Positions 1 through 8,256 of a DNA stretch of 64,000 bases are shown here, piece after piece; positions within the stretch are counted from its first letter, which is position 1, and every line of letters begins with the position of its first letter. The stretch is from Bacillota bacterium (GTDB taxonomy: Bacteria > Bacillota > Clostridia > Acetivibrionales > DTU013), in NCBI GenBank assembly GCA_023418915.1, contig JAEZYU010000103.1, positions 1 through 64,000 on the forward strand. Reading direction: 5' to 3'. Both the position numbers and the translations under genes were made by a program. The notes under the pieces are model-generated. The model had not been told where the DNA came from. It did not search any database and saw only the letters and a program-made list of their open reading frames with translations.

Positions 1-60
1 TCAAAAGAAATCCTCGCAAAGCGAGGGCTCATTAGTTGTGTGGACTACTATTTGAATTGA
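1..60 (+). CDS. Group II intron reverse transcriptase/maturase, C-terminal 19 residues (partial)
   Basis: Frame 1 is open from the window edge to a TGA at 58-60. It encodes SKEILAKRGLISCVDYYLN, which resembles the usual last residues of intron-encoded reverse transcriptases. The stop abuts domain V, a common arrangement in compact bacterial group II introns. No catalytic motif is visible in so short a piece, so the call rests on position and on the tail sequence. Whether the full protein is intact cannot be seen. Confidence 0.6.
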   Translation, partial: SKEILAKRGLISCVDYYLN

Positions 61-125
61 ACCGCCTGGTGCCGAACGGCATGCCAGGTGGTGTGAGAGG
101 GGGAAGAAATTTCCCCCTACTCGAT
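1..125 (+). mobile_element. 3' end of a group II intron (domains V and VI)
   Basis: Positions 61-92 fold as a near-canonical group II domain V. The lower stem ACCGCCTGG (61-69) pairs with CCAGGTGGT (84-92) through one G-U. The upper stem TGCC (70-73) pairs with GGCA (78-81) around loop GAAC, and a two-base bulge TG sits at 82-83. The lower stem carries the CGC catalytic triad. Domain VI follows: AGGGGGAA (98-105) pairs with TTTCCCCCT (110-118), with a candidate branch-point A at 119 and a likely 3' splice boundary near 125 after CTCGAT. The bases just before domain V read as a reverse transcriptase C-terminus. The rest of the intron lies left of the window. The sequence right after the boundary is the intergenic repeat at 126-250, so the intron sits at the edge of that repeat. 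Confidence 0.82.
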
Positions 126-250
126 TAACGATGCGAGTATATCTCCCGCCTCGTTGAAACGCGCAGAGGTAAGAAAAATTTTCTACTAAGCGTAATTTAC
201 GAAGTAAATTATCGCCTAATCGAAAATTTTTCTTTGAACGATGCGTCATC
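126..250. repeat. Intergenic modular repeat, copy 1 (long form)
   Basis: This copy contains all modules of the family: a GATGCGAGTATATCTCCC segment, CGCCTCGTTGAAACGCG, AGAGGTAAGAAAAATTTTCT, the palindrome TAATTTACGAAGTAAATTA (hairpin with a GAA loop) and the terminal TTTCTTTGAACGATGCGT. About 75 bases from AATTTTCTACTAAGCG onward are almost identical to 8158-8228. The first half is almost identical to 26730-26780. It lies between the group II intron and rsmA. Confidence 0.85.
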
Positions 251-303
251 AGCTTATCTTCAGCCATGAGCGCAAGGGGCGCAGGCAGAAAGGAATATAA
301 CCA

Positions 304-1185
304 ATGGGAATAGATGCCAGAAGTTTGCTAAAGAAGTTGAATATACAACCGGCTAGATCACTCGGACAGAATTTTTTAACGGATATTGGGATACTGGAGG
401 AAATAGCACAGGCTGCGGAGCTTTGTGATGAAGATACTGTGCTGGAAATAGGTCCCGGCCTTGGAAGCTTAACTTCAGTTCTCGCAGACAGTGCAGGCTG
501 TGTCGTCGCAGTAGAAATCGACAAGCGGCTTGTTCCGGTATTGCATGATATTCTAATAGGATACACCAATGTTCACATTGTAAACGCAGATATATTGAAG
601 ATCGACATACATAAGGAATTACAGCCGTTTATGGGTGAAGCTGACGGCAGTGAACACAAGTTGAAAATCGTAGCGAACCTTCCATACTACATTACGACAC
701 CTGTTATAATGAAGCTCCTTGAGAGTGGGCTGAGGGCTGAATGTATGGTTTTTATGGTTCAGAAGGAAGTGGCGGAGAGGATGGCAGCCAAGCCGGGCGG
801 TAAAGAGTATGGGGCGCTGTCGGTAGCTGTTCAGTATTACTCCAGACCGTCTGTTGTAATGGATGTCCACCCCCATAGCTTTATTCCGCAGCCGGATGTG
901 GATTCGTCCGTAGTAAAGCTTGATCTTTATAAGAACCCGCCTGTAGAGCTTGCTGACAAGGCTCTGTTTTTTAAAGTTGTCAAAGCCTCCTTCGGACAGA
1001 GAAGGAAGACGCTGGTCAATGCGTTGAATAATGCAGGCTACCTGGGACTCAACAAGGAGCAGATCCGCATTTTGCTTAATAAAGTCGGGATACAAGAGAA
1101 TCAACGAGGGGAGACATTGACGATACAGCAGTTTGCACAGCTCTCGAATCTAATACACGATCTGCAGCATGACGGCAAGCTTTGA
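304..1185 (+). CDS. rsmA: 16S rRNA (adenine(1518)-N6/adenine(1519)-N6)-dimethyltransferase RsmA/KsgA
   Basis: RsmA dimethylates two adjacent adenines in the 3'-terminal helix of 16S rRNA during small-subunit assembly, using S-adenosylmethionine. The 293-residue protein opens with the family signature ARSLGQNFLTD near residue 18. It has the SAM-binding motif VLEIGPGLGSLT near residue 46 and the catalytic NLPYY motif near residue 125. The C-terminal FGQRRKTLVNAL region is also typical. Length is close to the usual 270-290 residues. The ATG is preceded by AGAAAGGA (287-294) at good spacing. It follows the repeat at 126-250 and ends in a terminator-like hairpin shared with the convergent pckG. 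Confidence 0.97.
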   Translation: MGIDARSLLKKLNIQPARSLGQNFLTDIGILEEIAQAAELCDEDTVLEIGPGLGSLTSVLADSAGCVVAVEIDKRLVPVLHDILIGYTNVHIVNADILKIDIHKELQPFMGEADGSEHKLKIVANLPYYITTPVIMKLLESGLRAECMVFMVQKEVAERMAAKPGGKEYGALSVAVQYYSRPSVVMDVHPHSFIPQPDVDSSVVKLDLYKNPPVELADKALFFKVVKASFGQRRKTLVNALNNAGYLGLNKEQIRILLNKVGIQENQRGETLTIQQFAQLSNLIHDLQHDGKL

Positions 1186-1197
1186 CAGAGTAAATAA

Positions 1198-1226
1198 AGG
1201 AGCCCGGTGTAAAAAGCCGGGCTCCT
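1198..1226. terminator. Hairpin between convergent rsmA and pckG
   Basis: GGAGCCCGG (1199-1207) pairs perfectly with CCGGGCTCC (1217-1225) around a nine-base A-rich loop, extended by an A-T pair. No clear T run follows on the plus strand. On the minus strand the exit side is CTTTATTTA, modestly T-rich. It probably ends transcription from both sides, more convincingly for pckG. Confidence 0.65.
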
Positions 1227-1312
1227 GAATTAATCCAGTAAATACTTATTAACGCATCTGCTTAAAAGCTTTTTTTCTGAAAGACTATGTGGTACAGGCT
1301 ATAAACCGTTTT

Positions 1313-3109
1313 TCAGCCTTTCAGTCTCTTTTCCAGTTCGTCGAGCTGAGAGTACAGCTCCTTCGGCATTTTTTCTCCGTATTTTGCATAATGCTCTCTT
1401 ATCGATGCAACTTCCTTGAGCCACTCATCCTTGTTTACCTTGAGCAATTCATTCATGTCGGATTGAGAGACATCGAGTCCTGTAGTATCGATGGCGTCAG
1501 CTGCAGGCATATAACCGATAGGGGTCTTGACTGCCTTTCCTTCACCGGAGACTCTTTCTACGATCCATTTGAGTATGCGGCTGTTTTCGCCGAATCCAGG
1601 CCAGAGCCATTTTCCGCTGGAATCCTTGCGGAACCAGTTGACATAGAAGATCCTCGGCAGCTTGTCGGACGAAGTCTTAGTGCCTATATCAAGCCAGTGC
1701 TGCAGATAGTCACCTACATGATAGCCAATGAACGGCAGCATTGCAAAAGGATCGCGGCGCACCTGGCCTATATTTGCTGAAATCGTTGCTGCTGTTATTT
1801 CTGAGCCCATTATAGATCCCATGAATACTCCGTGGCTCCAGTCAAAGCTCTCATGAACCAGTGGGATAGTGCTTGGACGGCGTCCGCCAACCAGGATTGC
1901 AGAAATCGGAACACCATTAGGATCTTCCCACTCAGGCGCAATTACCGGACACTGTTTTGCAGGAGCCGTAAACCTTGCATTAGGATGCGCAGCCTTGTCT
2001 TTTGATTCGGGAGTCCAATCATTGCCCTTCCAGTCTATCAGATGGTCTGGAGCATCTGTTCCTATGCCTTCCCACCAAACATCGCCGTCATCGGTCAGTG
2101 CAACATTGGTGAATATGGTGTTCTTTTCGCAGCTGTGCATAGCGTTAGGATTCGATTCCATTGATGTGCCGGGAGCCACGCCAAAGAAGCCGGCTTCGGG
2201 GTTGATAGCATAAAGACGGCCGTCTTTTCCAAACTTCATCCATGCAATATCATCACCGATAGTCTCGACTTTCCAACCAGGTATAGTAGGGATCAGCATT
2301 GCAAGGTTTGTCTTTCCGCATGCACTCGGGAATGCACCCGTCACATAGAATTTTTTGCCGTTGGGGTCAGTGATGCGCAGTATCAGCATATGCTCTGCCA
2401 TCCAACCCTCGTCGTGTGCCTGTGCAGAAGCTATACGCAATGCAAAGCACTTCTTTCCAAGAAGAGCATTTCCGCCATAACCTGAACCGTATGACCAGAT
2501 CGTTCTTTCCTCGGGAAAATGGCTGATATATTTTTTCTCCATCGGGGCACAGGGCCAGGATGAATCCTTTTGACCTTCTTCCAGAGGTGCGCCAACGGAA
2601 TGCAGACATGGCACGAACTCTCCGTCGCCAAGCACATCGAGCACTTCCTTGCCCATGCGGGTCATGATGCGCATGTTGACAACAACGTAAATGCTGTCTG
2701 TGATTTCAATACCGATCTTGGATATCGGTGAGCCGACAGGTCCCATGGAGAAGGGAATCACATACATGGTCCGGCCCTTCATACAGCCGGCATATAAGCC
2801 TTTCATCGTAGCCTTCAGCTCAACAGGATCCACCCAGTTGTTTGTCGGACCTGAATCTTCTTGCTTCCTTGATGAAATAAAGGTCCTGTCCTCAACACGT
2901 GCAACATCTGATGGGTGGCTGCGGAAAAGATAGCAGCCCGGTCTCTTTTCAGGGTTAAGCGGGGTTGCCATTCCTTTTTCAACTGCCTCCTGAAGCAGAC
3001 GATTGTTTTCTTCCTCGGATCCATCACACCAGTAGATATTGTCCGGCTGGCACATGTCAGCCATTTCTTTTACCCATTCCAGCAACTTCTTATTCTTTGT
3101 CAATTTCAA
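1313..3109 (-). CDS. pckG: Phosphoenolpyruvate carboxykinase (GTP)
   Basis: The enzyme interconverts oxaloacetate + GTP and phosphoenolpyruvate + CO2 + GDP, at the gluconeogenic/anaplerotic node. At 598 residues it matches the GTP-dependent class. FPSACGKTN at residues 260-268 is the class-specific P-loop (kinase-1a). Other family segments include SYGSGYGGNALLGKKCFALR, TIGDDIAWMKFG and ILVGGRRPSTIPLV. The start is a TTG (minus strand, 3107-3109) with GGAGAG a few bases upstream; no ATG gives a better fit. About 390 bases of AT-rich sequence lie between it and the divergent small gene at 3503, so it is probably transcribed alone. Confidence 0.97.
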   Translation of the reverse strand: MKLTKNKKLLEWVKEMADMCQPDNIYWCDGSEEENNRLLQEAVEKGMATPLNPEKRPGCYLFRSHPSDVARVEDRTFISSRKQEDSGPTNNWVDPVELKATMKGLYAGCMKGRTMYVIPFSMGPVGSPISKIGIEITDSIYVVVNMRIMTRMGKEVLDVLGDGEFVPCLHSVGAPLEEGQKDSSWPCAPMEKKYISHFPEERTIWSYGSGYGGNALLGKKCFALRIASAQAHDEGWMAEHMLILRITDPNGKKFYVTGAFPSACGKTNLAMLIPTIPGWKVETIGDDIAWMKFGKDGRLYAINPEAGFFGVAPGTSMESNPNAMHSCEKNTIFTNVALTDDGDVWWEGIGTDAPDHLIDWKGNDWTPESKDKAAHPNARFTAPAKQCPVIAPEWEDPNGVPISAILVGGRRPSTIPLVHESFDWSHGVFMGSIMGSEITAATISANIGQVRRDPFAMLPFIGYHVGDYLQHWLDIGTKTSSDKLPRIFYVNWFRKDSSGKWLWPGFGENSRILKWIVERVSGEGKAVKTPIGYMPAADAIDTTGLDVSQSDMNELLKVNKDEWLKEVASIREHYAKYGEKMPKELYSQLDELEKRLKG

Positions 3110-3124
3110 CTCTCCTTTCAGTAG

Positions 3125-3502
3125 CGCATATTTTTATTATTTCCCAATGATTTTTAGATACAAACTTATTTTAGCCGCTATTACTTACACACTTGGTTAA
3201 TTTTTTCACTAACTATATTAACACATAATTTTGCAACATTCAATAAAAGAATATTCAAAATTAGGTAAATGTACATATTCGAACATTCTGTGCAACCATT
3301 ACTGAAAATACCTTTGTTCGTAAATGAATTTCATCAGCCTTTATGAGTATGAATTCATACATAAAATTTGCAATTTCATGTGAACAATCCTGCATATTCT
3401 ATTGGGCTGCAATTAAGTTTTTCCAATTTGTAATTGATTCATATTCAAACGATTTTTCACAATACTAATACTATATTAACCTAACAAAAGGAGTGCAGAT
3501 CT
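3125..3502. other. AT-rich divergent intergenic region upstream of pckG
   Basis: About 380 bases without a gene. It holds the divergent promoters for pckG and the small gene at 3503. Several ATTC/GAAT-containing direct and inverted repeats (for example near 3238-3290) could be operator sites. I cannot assign a regulator, and no clear consensus promoter can be fixed by eye. Confidence 0.4.
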
Positions 3503-3646
3503 GTGAAAGAGAAAAAAAGAGATAAGAGTGTCGTAAAAGAAGCCATTGGCGATCCTGCTTTTTACAATGATCAGATTGGTGCTGACAGGGAGCCGGTGAA
3601 AGCAGGGTATGATAAAAGGCAGGAGAAGAAAAAGAAACACCGCTGA
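3503..3646 (+). CDS. Small highly basic hypothetical protein (47 aa)
   Basis: A GTG at 3503 opens a 47-residue frame ending at TGA 3644-3646, with AAAGGAG at 3487-3493 correctly spaced upstream. The product starts VKEKKRDKSVVKEAIGDPAF and ends RQEKKKKHR. It is hydrophilic, charge-rich and Lys/Arg-heavy at both ends, with a central segment GDPAFYNDQIGADREPV. There is no membrane segment and no cysteine. A repeat and a strong terminator follow directly, making it a compact single-gene unit. Function is unknown. A small basic nucleic-acid-binding or spore protein is possible but not shown. Confidence 0.6.
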   Translation: MKEKKRDKSVVKEAIGDPAFYNDQIGADREPVKAGYDKRQEKKKKHR

Positions 3647-3649
3647 GTT

Positions 3650-3700
3650 CAGAAAATTTTTCTACCAAAACGAAAAATTTTCTTTGAATGAAGTGTTATA
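3650..3700. repeat. Intergenic modular repeat, short form
   Basis: Contains two AAAATTTT-centred segments and the family core CGAAAAATTTTCTTTGAA followed by GAAGTGTTATA. It lies between the stop of the small gene at 3503 and its terminator. Confidence 0.75.
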
Positions 3701-3706
3701 AGGTCT

Positions 3707-3749
3707 GGAAAACACACGGGCTGTTTATGCATCAGTCCGTGTGTTTTCC
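3707..3749. terminator. Strong bidirectional terminator hairpin
   Basis: GGAAAACACACGG (3707-3719) pairs perfectly over 13 bases with CCGTGTGTTTTCC (3737-3749). The A/T-rich base of the stem provides a U-rich exit in both directions. It separates the small gene at 3503 from the end of the leftward fucose operon. Confidence 0.85.
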
Positions 3750-3764
3750 TACTTGATTGTAATT

Positions 3765-4826
3765 CTATTTGATTTCTTCGTCAAATACGACCGCAACCTT
3801 GCCGCATCTTCCATCTGCCATCAAGTGGTAAGCTTCCGATACATTGTCAAGTGTAAAGCGGTGAGTTACAAGATCTTCGGGATGGATCCCCCATCGAACC
3901 AGCTTTTGTGTCAGCTCTTCCATTTTCCATATGCTTGTTACCCATGAACCGTAAATGGTCTTTTGATCATGGATGATATCAGGACTCGGATTGAATTCTA
4001 CTGTTCCTCCCTCTCCGACAAATGCGATCCTACCCCATTTCCGTGTTGCGCGGATTGCCAGCTGACGGCCGGAAGTGTGGCCTGAACAATCGACAGCACG
4101 TTCTACTCCGAAACCACCGGTCAGCTTACGGATCTCATCCAGTGTATCCGGTCCGCTGACAAATACATGCTGTGCCAAATTCTTTTCCTGTGCAAGCCTG
4201 CACCTTTCTTCCGAAATGTCTACTCCAATGAGAGTCTGCGCACCCATCGCCCTGGAGAGCATCAGTGTCGCCATGCCAACCGGCCCAAGACCGACAACCA
4301 GTACTGCATCGTTTCCGGATATCCCGATCTTTTCAAGACCTTCATAAACCGTGCCGAAACCGCAAGCTACCTGGGCTCCATCCGTATAGGTCAGTTCATC
4401 GGGAAGAGGGACGCAATCCTTCTCGTCTGCCAGTATATAAGGAGCCATACCCCCGTCACGCTGCCAACCATAAGCGGCACGAAGAGGACTGGTGCAGCTG
4501 ATCATGTAGCCCCTTCGACAGTCGGTGCACAGACCGCAGCCGGAGATATGATATAGTATCACCCGGTCTCCTTCCTTGAATCTTCTCATTCCCGGTCCGC
4601 ATTTCACGATCTGACCTGCCGGCTCATGTCCGGCGATTTTGTTCTGATAGCCTTCCGGTCCTTTGCCCAAATGCTCATGGTAAATTGCTCTGATATCGCT
4701 GCCACAGATCGTAGAGGACTTCGTGCGAACCAGGACCTGTCCATGCCCCGGCTCCGGAATTTCCACATCCTTGAGCACCACCGTACTGTTCCCCGGCAAA
4801 TAGGCTCCCTTCATCAAATTACTCAT
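3765..4826 (-). CDS. Zinc-dependent alcohol/polyol dehydrogenase (MDR family)
   Basis: A medium-chain NAD(P)-dependent dehydrogenase of the sorbitol/threonine dehydrogenase type. Visible features are catalytic zinc ligands in STICGSD and GHEPAG, a structural zinc cluster CGLCTDCRRGYMISC, and the Rossmann motif VLVVGLGPVGMAT. ATGs occur at 4832 and 4826. GGGAGG lies directly against the first and six bases before the second, so I start at 4826 (353 residues). It is the last gene of a leftward cluster with FucU, an aldo/keto reductase and an alpha-fucosidase, so fucose or a fucose-derived alcohol is a plausible substrate. Specificity cannot be read from the sequence. Confidence 0.88.
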   Translation of the reverse strand: MSNLMKGAYLPGNSTVVLKDVEIPEPGHGQVLVRTKSSTICGSDIRAIYHEHLGKGPEGYQNKIAGHEPAGQIVKCGPGMRRFKEGDRVILYHISGCGLCTDCRRGYMISCTSPLRAAYGWQRDGGMAPYILADEKDCVPLPDELTYTDGAQVACGFGTVYEGLEKIGISGNDAVLVVGLGPVGMATLMLSRAMGAQTLIGVDISEERCRLAQEKNLAQHVFVSGPDTLDEIRKLTGGFGVERAVDCSGHTSGRQLAIRATRKWGRIAFVGEGGTVEFNPSPDIIHDQKTIYGSWVTSIWKMEELTQKLVRWGIHPEDLVTHRFTLDNVSEAYHLMADGRCGKVAVVFDEEIK

Positions 4827-4954
4827 AATCATCCTCCCTTATACTACCATTGTTTTATTTCAAGTATTCACATATCGAGGCGACATAGATCTCAACCGCT
4901 TAACATGTGTTTCTGATCATTCATAATCAATAATGCCCGCTGACCAATAACAGT

Positions 4955-5386
4955 TTATTCTGTCACAACTCCTTTTTTAAGAATAATATTGGCATATAAA
5001 GCCTTTTCACCTGTGGCGACAACAGCATAAGCCTTTTTTGCTCTTTCGTAGAACGCAAACCGTTCGACAAATTGGATCTGACCGACCACAGGCTCATGTC
5101 TCCCGACAATTTTTCTGTATACATCCCAAATTTCAGGTCTTATCGGGTCTCCCGGCACGACCTCCATTAGTGTGACCGGAGCATCGACATAGGTATCGAG
5201 TGGGAACAACTTCAAAACGGCATCCAATAATTCCGGTACACCGTGACCGTCAGCGCGTACCAGCCTTTCTGCCATTGATGCTGCTGGAAAATTGCCGTCT
5301 GAAATGACCAGTTCATCGCCATGTCCCATCTCCATCATTATTTTCAATAATTCCGGTCCAAGTATTGAAGGAATTCCCTTTAACAT
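4955..5386 (-). CDS. fucU: L-fucose mutarotase (RbsD/FucU family)
   Basis: FucU interconverts alpha and beta anomers of L-fucose. The 143-residue protein carries the typical N-terminus MLKGIPSILGPELLKIMMEM followed by GHGDELVISDGNFPA, with the conserved HGD and D-G-N-F-P residues of the active site. Length matches the family (about 140). Its ATG lies inside the end of the upstream reductase gene (seven-base overlap), with GGGGAG upstream, suggesting translational coupling. Its place after a GH29 fucosidase supports fucose rather than ribose specificity. Confidence 0.93.
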   Translation of the reverse strand: MLKGIPSILGPELLKIMMEMGHGDELVISDGNFPAASMAERLVRADGHGVPELLDAVLKLFPLDTYVDAPVTLMEVVPGDPIRPEIWDVYRKIVGRHEPVVGQIQFVERFAFYERAKKAYAVVATGEKALYANIILKKGVVTE

Positions 5387-6429
5387 TTTTTTTCACTCCC
5401 CTCAATGACTCCGCGTACATCCCACAGATCAGTCCAGTCCTTTGCGCCTTCCCATAGAAATACCTGTCCTTTGATCAGACGGCAGTTATGGTCTATTTTT
5501 TCAATCTCCTGCATTTCATCTTCCGTCAACGGCTCCGTAACAGTACAAAGCAGGTTGCTGAGCATATGGCCTCTTGATGTTGAGAAAGGTATCGGGATCT
5601 GTCCCCGCTGGACTGCCCATTTAATGCAGACAATTGCAGGATGCACACTGAGACGGTCCGCAATCCTCACAATAACAGGATCCTCCGTGTCTACCGAATC
5701 TTCGGGTGTCCTGTCCCGGTCGGGTCTTTTCGGAGAGCCCACAGGACAGTAGCCAATGGGCACGATGCCGTTGTCAATACAGTATCGGAAGAGCTCAGGC
5801 TGCTGGAAATGAGGATGCAGCTCCATTTCGTTTACAGCAGGCCGTATCCTTACATCTCTCAGGACCAGCTCCAGCTTTGGAACTGTCATGTTGGAAGTTC
5901 CGATGTGCCTGACGAGTCCCGCATCCACCAGGCGCTCCATCTGACGCCAGACTCTCATGTAGTTTTCGTGTATATACGGGATTGCATTGGGGTCTCTGGA
6001 ATCAGCTCCGACTCCGGGAGCATGGTAATTTGGGAAAGGCCAGTGGACGAGATAAAGATCCAGATAGTCCAGCTTCAGATCCTTCAGCGATCTTGCGCAG
6101 GAAATCAGTACATCTCCGTCTCCGTGCATATCATTCCAAAGCTTTGACGTAATGAACAATTCTTCTCTTCTTATACCGCATTTCATAACATCATACAGAG
6201 ATTTTCCTATCAGGTGTTCATTTCGATAAACTGATGCGCAGTCGATGTGGCGATAGCCCAGAGCAATCGCTTCTTTTACCGCAATTGCAATATCCTCTCC
6301 GCTGTAACGATCCGATCCGAAGGTGCCAAGACCGATCCCCGGTATTTTTTGACCTGTATTCAATATTTTTTGAGGGACTACATTTGGATCGATGCCATCA
6401 TCGGCAAGCTGAAAACATTTATGCTTCAT
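5380..6429 (-). CDS. Aldo/keto reductase
   Basis: A 349-residue NAD(P)H-dependent TIM-barrel oxidoreductase. GLGTFGSDRYSGEDIA and YRHIDCASVYRNEHLIG carry the Asp and Tyr of the catalytic tetrad. The Lys lies in ELFITSKLW and the His in LDLYLVHWPFPN. GTSNMTVPKLE is also typical. The gene sits between a GH29 fucosidase and fucU and overlaps fucU. Reduction or oxidation of L-fucose is therefore a reasonable inference but unproven. SD AAAGG is seven bases from the ATG. Confidence 0.9.
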   Translation of the reverse strand: MKHKCFQLADDGIDPNVVPQKILNTGQKIPGIGLGTFGSDRYSGEDIAIAVKEAIALGYRHIDCASVYRNEHLIGKSLYDVMKCGIRREELFITSKLWNDMHGDGDVLISCARSLKDLKLDYLDLYLVHWPFPNYHAPGVGADSRDPNAIPYIHENYMRVWRQMERLVDAGLVRHIGTSNMTVPKLELVLRDVRIRPAVNEMELHPHFQQPELFRYCIDNGIVPIGYCPVGSPKRPDRDRTPEDSVDTEDPVIVRIADRLSVHPAIVCIKWAVQRGQIPIPFSTSRGHMLSNLLCTVTEPLTEDEMQEIEKIDHNCRLIKGQVFLWEGAKDWTDLWDVRGVIEGSEKKC

Positions 6430-6509
6430 AAGAAAACCTTTCTGACTCTGTCCGGAGTCCGTGTATTAGTTAAAGTAAATACTATATGGTTTTCAGTCAA
6501 AACAGCATT

Positions 6510-7967
6510 CTATTCTATTTCAAGAGCAAGGCAGTTAACATATTTTGTCGGCTTAGTGTCGGGCAGGTTCACCACAAGTGTTCCATAGGGCTGTTCAAAG
6601 GGTACATTGCCCGATCCGAGAAGCCTGACTGCCTTGACCTTCTCCGTTGAAGCAAGGGATTTTATAACTGCTCTGTTATTGTCGGGCCATCTCATCTGGA
6701 AGGCATAAATTGTTTTGCCCTTTACAGTGAACCGGAAGTCTGAGCCGGACCAGGCTACTGCATCCTCTTTGAACCCTTCGATATGCACACGGGATTCGCC
6801 CTCGCCGGATACCCGGAAAGGCCGCGTTCCATAGACGCCTTCTGCGCATATCCTGTTCCATTTTGCCAATTCACTGAGAATATATGTACATTCCTCATCC
6901 AATGCTCCGTCGGGTTTTTGAGGTATGTTCAAAAGCAGATTGCCATTTTTTGATATGATATCCACCAGCAGTTCTATCACATGCCCGGGCTTTTTATATA
7001 TGGTGCGTACGTCATAAAACCAACCTCCGACACATGTGTCGGTCTGCCATGGTTCAGGTTTTATATCAGGTTCCTGACTTCTTTCGACATCGAGGATCCC
7101 TACTGAATAGATGTCCTTTTGACGATCCTTTTGGGTATATACAGCCATATTTTTTCCGTCATGGTTTTCCGCACTGGTGTTATAGAGATGGGCAACTGCA
7201 TGAAGCCCTGCTTCGTACATGCTTTCGCCGAAGGGTACTCCGCCGTCTGTATAAAGCAAATCGGGCTGATAGAGATCAATGACCTCCTTTATTACATCAA
7301 ACCATCTTTGATGCCACCATTTATTAGGGCTATACCATGGATCAAGATCCCAATGTCCTTTATTGGGATCATAATGCTCCCGGTTAGGAAGATAGAGGCA
7401 TTCATAATCCGGATCGTTTCCGTCATATGGCACACCTGCATGCGCTCCTTCCCTATCACATCCCTTATTGACGCGGTACCAGCTGAAGGTTGCGCCAAGG
7501 TGTTCGGAGATCCCGAAGGGAAGACCTTTCTTTGTGGCAGCACTCTTCCAGAGAGCCACTATATCCTTGTGAGGTCCCATATAAACTGAATTCCAGTGGT
7601 GGATTCCTGATGCATAGTTAAAAAAATAATCGTGATGCATGGCTTGTGAAACAAAATACTTAGCGCCGGCATCGGCATACAAACTCATAAGTCCATCAGG
7701 ATCAAAGCTCTCGGCTTTCCAAAGACCGACGAGATCCTTGTATCCGAATTTGGAAGGATGCCCATAGCGGCGGATATGATACCGGTACTGATCGGAGCCT
7801 TCACAATATATGTTTCGTGCATACCAGTCGCCATACATGGGAACGGACTGAGCTCCCCAATGTGACCAGATGCCGAACTTGGCATCTCTGAACCATTCAG
7901 GACACTCAAACCCTCTTAGCGATTCGAAGGTGGGCTTAAACGGACCGTTCTTAATATTCATATTCAT
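6510..7967 (-). CDS. Alpha-L-fucosidase (GH29)
   Basis: The enzyme releases terminal alpha-L-fucose from glycans with retention of configuration. Family features are WFRDAKFGIWSHWGAQSVP near the N-terminus, a QAMHHDYFFNY segment and PDLLYTDGG, whose Asp (about residue 239) is the expected nucleophile. A C-terminal beta domain follows. The frame extends upstream, but GGGAGG eight bases before the ATG at 7965-7967 decides the start (485 residues). No signal peptide is visible, so it should act inside the cell on imported oligosaccharides. It heads the operon, and the divergent AraC regulator is the obvious controller. Confidence 0.92.
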   Translation of the reverse strand: MNMNIKNGPFKPTFESLRGFECPEWFRDAKFGIWSHWGAQSVPMYGDWYARNIYCEGSDQYRYHIRRYGHPSKFGYKDLVGLWKAESFDPDGLMSLYADAGAKYFVSQAMHHDYFFNYASGIHHWNSVYMGPHKDIVALWKSAATKKGLPFGISEHLGATFSWYRVNKGCDREGAHAGVPYDGNDPDYECLYLPNREHYDPNKGHWDLDPWYSPNKWWHQRWFDVIKEVIDLYQPDLLYTDGGVPFGESMYEAGLHAVAHLYNTSAENHDGKNMAVYTQKDRQKDIYSVGILDVERSQEPDIKPEPWQTDTCVGGWFYDVRTIYKKPGHVIELLVDIISKNGNLLLNIPQKPDGALDEECTYILSELAKWNRICAEGVYGTRPFRVSGEGESRVHIEGFKEDAVAWSGSDFRFTVKGKTIYAFQMRWPDNNRAVIKSLASTEKVKAVRLLGSGNVPFEQPYGTLVVNLPDTKPTKYVNCLALEIE

Positions 7968-8016
7968 TGAATCATCCTCCCTGATCCATTGAGACTTAAT
8001 GCATACATATATGTAA

Positions 8017-8022
8017 ATTATA
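8017..8022 (-). promoter_or_regulatory. Candidate -10 for the fucose operon
   Basis: TATAAT on the minus strand lies about 50 bases upstream of the fucosidase start, next to the palindrome ACATATATGT. The -35 side is not a good consensus match (TTTTGC-like), as expected for an activator-dependent promoter. Confidence 0.4.
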
Positions 8023-8139
8023 TCGCAAGGCTTTTTAGGCAAAAGGGTTTATATTAAGATGTATGTGGACAATATTAACTTTATTATGTTATCATTAAAA
8101 TGTTTACAGCAAAGACTTGTATGCGAAGGGTCACGTTGT

Positions 8140-8245
8140 AATGTGCAGAGGTTAGTAGAATTTTCTACTAAGCGTAATTTACGAAGTAAATTATCGCCTA
8201 AACGAAAAATTTTCTTTGAACGATGCGTTATAACGATAGTGAGAG
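8140..8245. repeat. Intergenic modular repeat, copy immediately upstream of the araC-type gene
   Basis: From 8158 to about 8228 it is nearly identical to the copy at 172-245, including the palindrome TAATTTACGAAGTAAATTA and the core CGAAAAATTTTCTTTGAA, followed by CGATGCGTTATAACGA. It ends about 12 bases before the TTG start of the regulator, so its right end supplies much of that gene's 5' untranslated region. Confidence 0.88.
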
Positions 8246-8256
8246 GTGTCTTCTAA

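Noticed and set aside
1..267. 88-residue minus-strand frame at the left edge
   Set aside because: It runs through group II intron domains V/VI and the intergenic repeat, has no ribosome site and reappears in part at the repeat copy near 26760. It is a by-product of the repeat.
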